Part shown: piece by piece, positions 60,646-64,000 of the stretch
Numbering within the stretch: position 1 is the stretch's first letter
How the letters are laid out: every line of letters begins with the position of its first letter
DNA from: Afipia sp.
Lineage (GTDB): Bacteria > Pseudomonadota > Alphaproteobacteria > Rhizobiales > Xanthobacteraceae
Assembly (NCBI GenBank): GCA_017308595.1
Contig: JAFKER010000007.1
Coordinates: 62,001 to 126,000 of the forward strand
Length of the DNA: 64,000 bases
Reading direction: 5' to 3'
Position numbers and translations under genes: made by a program
The notes under the pieces: generated by a model
Database searches by the model: none
What the model was told of the DNA's origin: nothing
The model's input: the letters and a program-made list of their open reading frames with translations, nothing else

Positions 60646-60834
60646 TCGCTTCCGCAACCACAACCTAGACAGTCATGAATGCAGTAATTTCTCCGGCGGT
60701 CATGTCGAACGCGCGTTATTGCGATCAATTTCAAAATTCACGGCGTTGCTCTGCGGGTGCGCCCGTGAGCGTCGGACATACCTCCGGTCCAGTGACGCCG
60801 TAACCTTCTTGGCTTGCGGTGACGTGGTTGCGCG
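60646..60834. other. Short intergenic interval
   Basis: Between the Rieske ferredoxin and the convergent membrane-protein gene. No gene, strong hairpin or promoter pair was identified. Confidence 0.5.
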
Positions 60835-61713
60835 TCACCGCAACGGCATTGGCGGTCGTGGAACAACGCTATCACCGGGTGGAGGCGGCAACTGAGCGGG
60901 TGCAGCCGGCGTCACGTAGGCGTCGCGCTGGACTGTTCCTTGCGAATAGGTTTGCGCCTGGGGGCGGGCGGACGGCGGATAAGGTGCTGGCGGATGATAG
61001 ACCGCTGTTGGCGTCGGTGCCCGCTTGGGCTGTGACTGCAATCGAGCGGCGGGTTTTGCCGTTTGAACGCCCGGCTTCCGCCGTGCCTCCTGCTCGTTAT
61101 TCTTTGCGATATCCCGGCTGAGCTGCTGCTGACTGATCTGAAGTTGTTCGACCGTCTGTTTCAAGGATGCGATTTCGCGGGTCATGGTTTCGATTGACTG
61201 GGCGACATCCGGAGGAAGGGTAGCCTGCGCTGGCGGCAGCGGGAGCGCCGCTGTGTCTGGCCCGGATGACGATTCAATTGGCGCTACTGTAGCATCATGC
61301 GCGAGTGAAGAGGCAGTGGCTTGCGCGCCTTCCTTCTGTGACTCGAGCGGGGTGGCGACTTGTCCGGGGACTATTCCTGCAGGAAGAAATTGCGGTGCGA
61401 TCTCCGCAAGCCGTTGCTTTACACCTGCACCATAGGCGTGCCAGGCAGCAGTCGCTGCAATCCCGGTGCAGACAACGACCAGCATGATGCTCACGCGGCT
61501 TCCGCGACCATGCGATGGGAATAGCTCGTCGGTATTGTCGTTCAAGGGTGTGGCATGAAATGATGGCTCGCGGGGAGAATCCAGCGACACCGTCGGTGCA
61601 ATGCTAGATCCGCCAGAATTTTCGCCGAGACGGGGAGTTAGGTCACGAAGCTGGGCCGCAATGGCGTCATGCGGATCGGCTTGCGGGTCTGCATCTAGCA
61701 GATTGGATTGCAT
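60835..61713 (-). CDS. Hypothetical single-pass membrane protein with coiled coil and Pro-rich tail
   Basis: 292 residues from ATG 61713 (GGAG six bases upstream); upstream in-frame Met codons lack a binding site. A polar cytoplasmic N-terminus precedes one helix (SIMLVVVCTGIAATAAWHAYG, about 75-95). A Pro/Ala-rich region then leads to a coiled coil (SIETMTREIASLKQTVEQLQISQQQLSRDIAKN) and a Pro/Gln-rich C-terminus. I do not recognise a named family. The shape is seen in rhizobial envelope proteins; a periplasmic or wall-contact role is a guess. Confidence 0.65.
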   Translation of the reverse strand: MQSNLLDADPQADPHDAIAAQLRDLTPRLGENSGGSSIAPTVSLDSPREPSFHATPLNDNTDELFPSHGRGSRVSIMLVVVCTGIAATAAWHAYGAGVKQRLAEIAPQFLPAGIVPGQVATPLESQKEGAQATASSLAHDATVAPIESSSGPDTAALPLPPAQATLPPDVAQSIETMTREIASLKQTVEQLQISQQQLSRDIAKNNEQEARRKPGVQTAKPAARLQSQPKRAPTPTAVYHPPAPYPPSARPQAQTYSQGTVQRDAYVTPAAPAQLPPPPGDSVVPRPPMPLR

Positions 61714-62068
61714 GTGCGCTCCGTGATGTGTGCAAGGTGCAATGCGCGGCGGGTTTCCCGGACAGGCTGCATGCAGAAAGAGACATCGCCCTTTGACCAC
61801 AACAAGGCGTCGCCATGAAAAGTCTGGGGCAGGGGAACATGATATCCCCTTGATCGCGAAGACCTTGCGGCAGAGTTTGCGCTCCCCGGATGAGGTCCGC
61901 TTTGATGGCTGATCGATGCGGTGTCCCGAGTCTCTGAGAGACGTCTTAGGCGTTTCTCCGGCTTCCATGCGCCATAGCGTCCGCTTTCATGCAGCTTTTG
62001 AGGCGGAGTTTGGCATAAATGGGCTCGATGGCGGCAGCGTCAAATCAGCCTTATTGCGGTCGTGTCAA
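61714..62068. other. Intergenic interval with a small hairpin
   Basis: No supported frame. GGGGA (61835-61839) and TCCCC (61849-61853) could pair around a 9-nt loop, a weak structure. The interval holds the promoter region of the membrane-protein gene and the downstream end of the hybrid kinase. Confidence 0.4.
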
Positions 62069-64000
62069 TCAAGTCTCCGGGCGCGGCGAGGAAAATCGCA
62101 TCGGCGCGAGTGCCATTGCCTCGTCAATGATAGCGGCCAGATCTTGTTGTCTGAACGGTTTAGCCAGCTTTGGTATTCCTTCGGCTTCGCCCTTTGGAAG
62201 CTCGGCATAGCCGGTAGCGATGATCGCAGGAAAGTCAGGCTTCTCAGCGCGAATGCTTCGAATGAGATCCACTCCAGTCATATTGGGCATGGCTTGGTCG
62301 GTTATGAGAAGTTCAATATCGGATTCGCGCCTTAGGATTTCGAGCGCCCGTGTACCGGATGAAGCGCTGTGAACCTTGTGGCCGAGTTCCTCCAGAATTG
62401 ACGAGGTATTCAGCCCAACGAGTGGATCGTCATCGACAGTCAGGATTACGAGCTTCCGGTCGGAGCGGGCTGTGACCAAACCCACGTCCAAATCCAAGCT
62501 GACAGGCTTTTCAATAGTGGCTTCTGAATCCGCGACCGGCAGCCACAGCTCGGCTGTTGTGCCTGCTCCGAGCTTACTCTTGAGTACAAGTTTCCCGCCC
62601 GACTGTTGCGCCATGCCGTGAACCATGGGCAGACCAAGACCTGTTCCCTTTCCAACGCCTTTGGTCGTGAAAAATGGCTCCATCGCGTGGGCAAGGGTCT
62701 GCTCGTCCATCCCGGTTCCGGTGTCAGCGATCGTAATACAAAGATAGCGCTGGGATGTTGATCCCAATCCATCGGGAATGATGTGATCGCGCGCGCTCAC
62801 GACAATCGCGCCGCCCTTCGGCATGGCATCTCGCGCATTCATAGCGAGATTGAGAATTGCAAGCTCAAGCTGATTGGCATCCACCAGAGCCAGCGGCAAC
62901 GCGGGCGGAAATTTGGTTTCGATCCGAACCGATGTATCCAGAGAACGTTGCAGCAACTCGGTCATCCCGCTCAGGAGATCGGGGACATTTACCGCCACCG
63001 GCTTCAGTTCCTGACGCCTGGCAAACGCCAACATGCGTTGCGTCAGCGCTGCGCCGCGCTGAGCGCCCTGGAATGCATTGTCGAGAAGTTGTCTGATCTT
63101 CGGATCGTCTTTTGAAAGATTTCTTTGCAGAAGCTCGAGGCTGCCCTGAATGGCCATGAGCAGGTTGTTGAAATCATGCGCGACGCCGCCGGTCAGGCGT
63201 CCAAGGGCTTCCATCTTCTGCGATTGGATGAGGGCCTGACGCGTTTCTTCAAGCGCCCGTTCAGCTTCCTTACGTTCAGTAATATCCCTCGTGATTTTGG
63301 CGAAGCCTAGCAGCGATCCGTCGGTGTGCCGGATTGCGTCGATGACCACATTGGCCCAGAATGTCGTCCGGTCCTTGCGGACGCGCCAGCCTTCTTTTTC
63401 ATAACGGCCATCCCGTTCCGCGATTTCAAGCGCACGCTTGGGAAGCCCCGCATTCTGATCTTCGTCCGTATAAAAGCGCGAAAAATGCTGGCCTACGATT
63501 TCTTCCAGCTTGTATCCCTTGATTCTCTCCGCACCGGAATTCCAGCTTGCAACCGTTCCATCGCGGTTGAGCAAATAGATCGCATAGTCGGTAACGCCGT
63601 CGACGAGCAGCCGAAACTGCTCCTGATTGTTGCGCAAGGCGGTTTCCGCCCGTTTGCGCTCTGTAAGATCGCGGGTGATTTTTGCGAAACCGATCGGCTT
63701 TCCGGATGGATCGCGGATGAGATCGATGACCACAAATGCCCAGAAGCGCGTGCCGTCCTTGCGGACGCGCCACCCCTCGCTTTCGAACTTCCCGTCCCGG
63801 ATCGCTGAATTTAGTGCGTGCTGTGGAAGACCTGCGTTCCGATCGGCCTCAGTGTAAAATCGAGAGAAGTGCTGGCCGATAATTTCGGATTCTTCATAGC
63901 CCTTGAAGAGCCGGGCTCCTGGATTCCAGCTGGAAATGATCCCCTGAAGATCCAACATGTAAATCGCATAGTCTGTAATCGCATCTACCAGCATGCGATA
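62069..64000 (-). CDS. PAS-PAS hybrid histidine kinase, N-terminus cut by the window end
   Basis: At least 641 residues visible. Two consecutive PAS domains (first begins [12 protein letters not shown], second [12 protein letters not shown]), each followed by the [11 protein letters not shown]-type PAC segment. HisKA motif [25 protein letters not shown] (phospho-His), HATPase motifs [17 protein letters not shown] and [11 protein letters not shown], and a C-terminal receiver with [19 protein letters not shown] and KPFRQQDL. It is a soluble hybrid kinase of the blue-light/redox-PAS layout. The true start is beyond 64000; the Met at 63994 is internal. Confidence 0.9.
   Translation of the reverse strand, partial: YRMLVDAITDYAIYMLDLQGIISSWNPGARLFKGYEESEIIGQHFSRFYTEADRNAGLPQHALNSAIRDGKFESEGWRVRKDGTRFWAFVVIDLIRDPSGKPIGFAKITRDLTERKRAETALRNNQEQFRLLVDGVTDYAIYLLNRDGTVASWNSGAERIKGYKLEEIVGQHFSRFYTDEDQNAGLPKRALEIAERDGRYEKEGWRVRKDRTTFWANVVIDAIRHTDGSLLGFAKITRDITERKEAERALEETRQALIQSQKMEALGRLTGGVAHDFNNLLMAIQGSLELLQRNLSKDDPKIRQLLDNAFQGAQRGAALTQRMLAFARRQELKPVAVNVPDLLSGMTELLQRSLDTSVRIETKFPPALPLALVDANQLELAILNLAMNARDAMPKGGAIVVSARDHIIPDGLGSTSQRYLCITIADTGTGMDEQTLAHAMEPFFTTKGVGKGTGLGLPMVHGMAQQSGGKLVLKSKLGAGTTAELWLPVADSEATIEKPVSLDLDVGLVTARSDRKLVILTVDDDPLVGLNTSSILEELGHKVHSASSGTRALEILRRESDIELLITDQAMPNMTGVDLIRSIRAEKPDFPAIIATGYAELPKGEAEGIPKLAKPFRQQDLAAIIDEAMALAPMRFSSPRPET

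Noticed and set aside
1-64000. tRNA, rRNA, CRISPR array or insertion sequence
   Set aside because: No T-loop/anticodon arrangement, rRNA-like stretch, regularly spaced repeat or transposase was found on reading both strands; a dedicated scan was not possible.

Overview
The window looks like the chromosome of an alphaproteobacterium of the order Hyphomicrobiales, most likely the Bradyrhizobium/Afipia/Rhodopseudomonas group. This is inferred from the RopB-type outer-membrane protein, the NAD-linked formate dehydrogenase operon fdsGBA-fdhD-fdsD, the FnrN-type regulator, and the many solute-binding ABC systems and peripheral catabolic genes. No rRNA, tRNA, CRISPR array or insertion sequence was seen. 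Coding density is high, and most operons show 4-bp stop/start overlaps.

Layout. (1) 0.4-7.4 kb: a BcerS/YghO-family acyltransferase, an outer-membrane beta-barrel, a classical SDR, a serine-palmitoyltransferase-like PLP enzyme, then a 7TM sensor kinase with a receiver-only response regulator. The first four look like a bacterial sphingolipid (ceramide) locus. The same palindrome, TAGCTCAGTGAGC, lies in the divergent promoter of the lipid genes and in front of the kinase. (2) 7.4-26.3 kb: a catabolic island. It holds a MarR regulator, CoxG, a three-subunit molybdenum hydroxylase of the CO-dehydrogenase/xanthine-oxidase superfamily, a tandem HxlR regulator, a Liv-type ABC importer, iron alcohol dehydrogenase, thioesterase, a broken crotonase, an AHL-lactonase-like hydrolase, an SDR with a degenerate active site, an acyl-CoA ligase and succinate-semialdehyde dehydrogenase. 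A 17-bp motif (AGTCTAnTnATGCAAGT) is repeated at three promoters and suggests one regulon. (3) 26-38.5 kb: a HIT protein, a ClC-CBS antiporter, a GntR-controlled mandelate-racemase/GMC-oxidoreductase operon facing an SsuABC-like importer, a carboxymuconolactone-decarboxylase-like protein and a 3-hydroxyisobutyrate-dehydrogenase-like protein. (4) 37.6-46.7 kb: LysR, the formate dehydrogenase operon and an OFA-family transporter. (5) 46.7-51.1 kb: TetR and a crotonase, then a nitric-oxide/oxygen block of NsrR, a group III truncated haemoglobin, a GNAT-like protein and an FNR/FnrN regulator with three FNR-type boxes, one of them before an overlooked 33-residue membrane peptide. (6) 51.2-55.7 kb: a lasso-peptide-like RiPP locus. 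It has a precursor with a YxxPxLxxxG leader, an asparagine-synthetase-like cyclase, a PqqD-type recognition protein and an ABC exporter, but no recognisable B2 leader protease. (7) 55.8-64 kb: IclR, a TctC-type binding protein, two paralogous amidohydrolases and two small Rieske proteins without an oxygenase, then a membrane protein of unknown role and a PAS hybrid kinase cut by the window end.

The most promising systems are the sphingolipid locus with its shared palindrome, the three-promoter regulon of the catabolic island with its tandem HxlR protein, and the atypical lasso-peptide locus. All functional assignments come from reading motifs and context. No database search was run.
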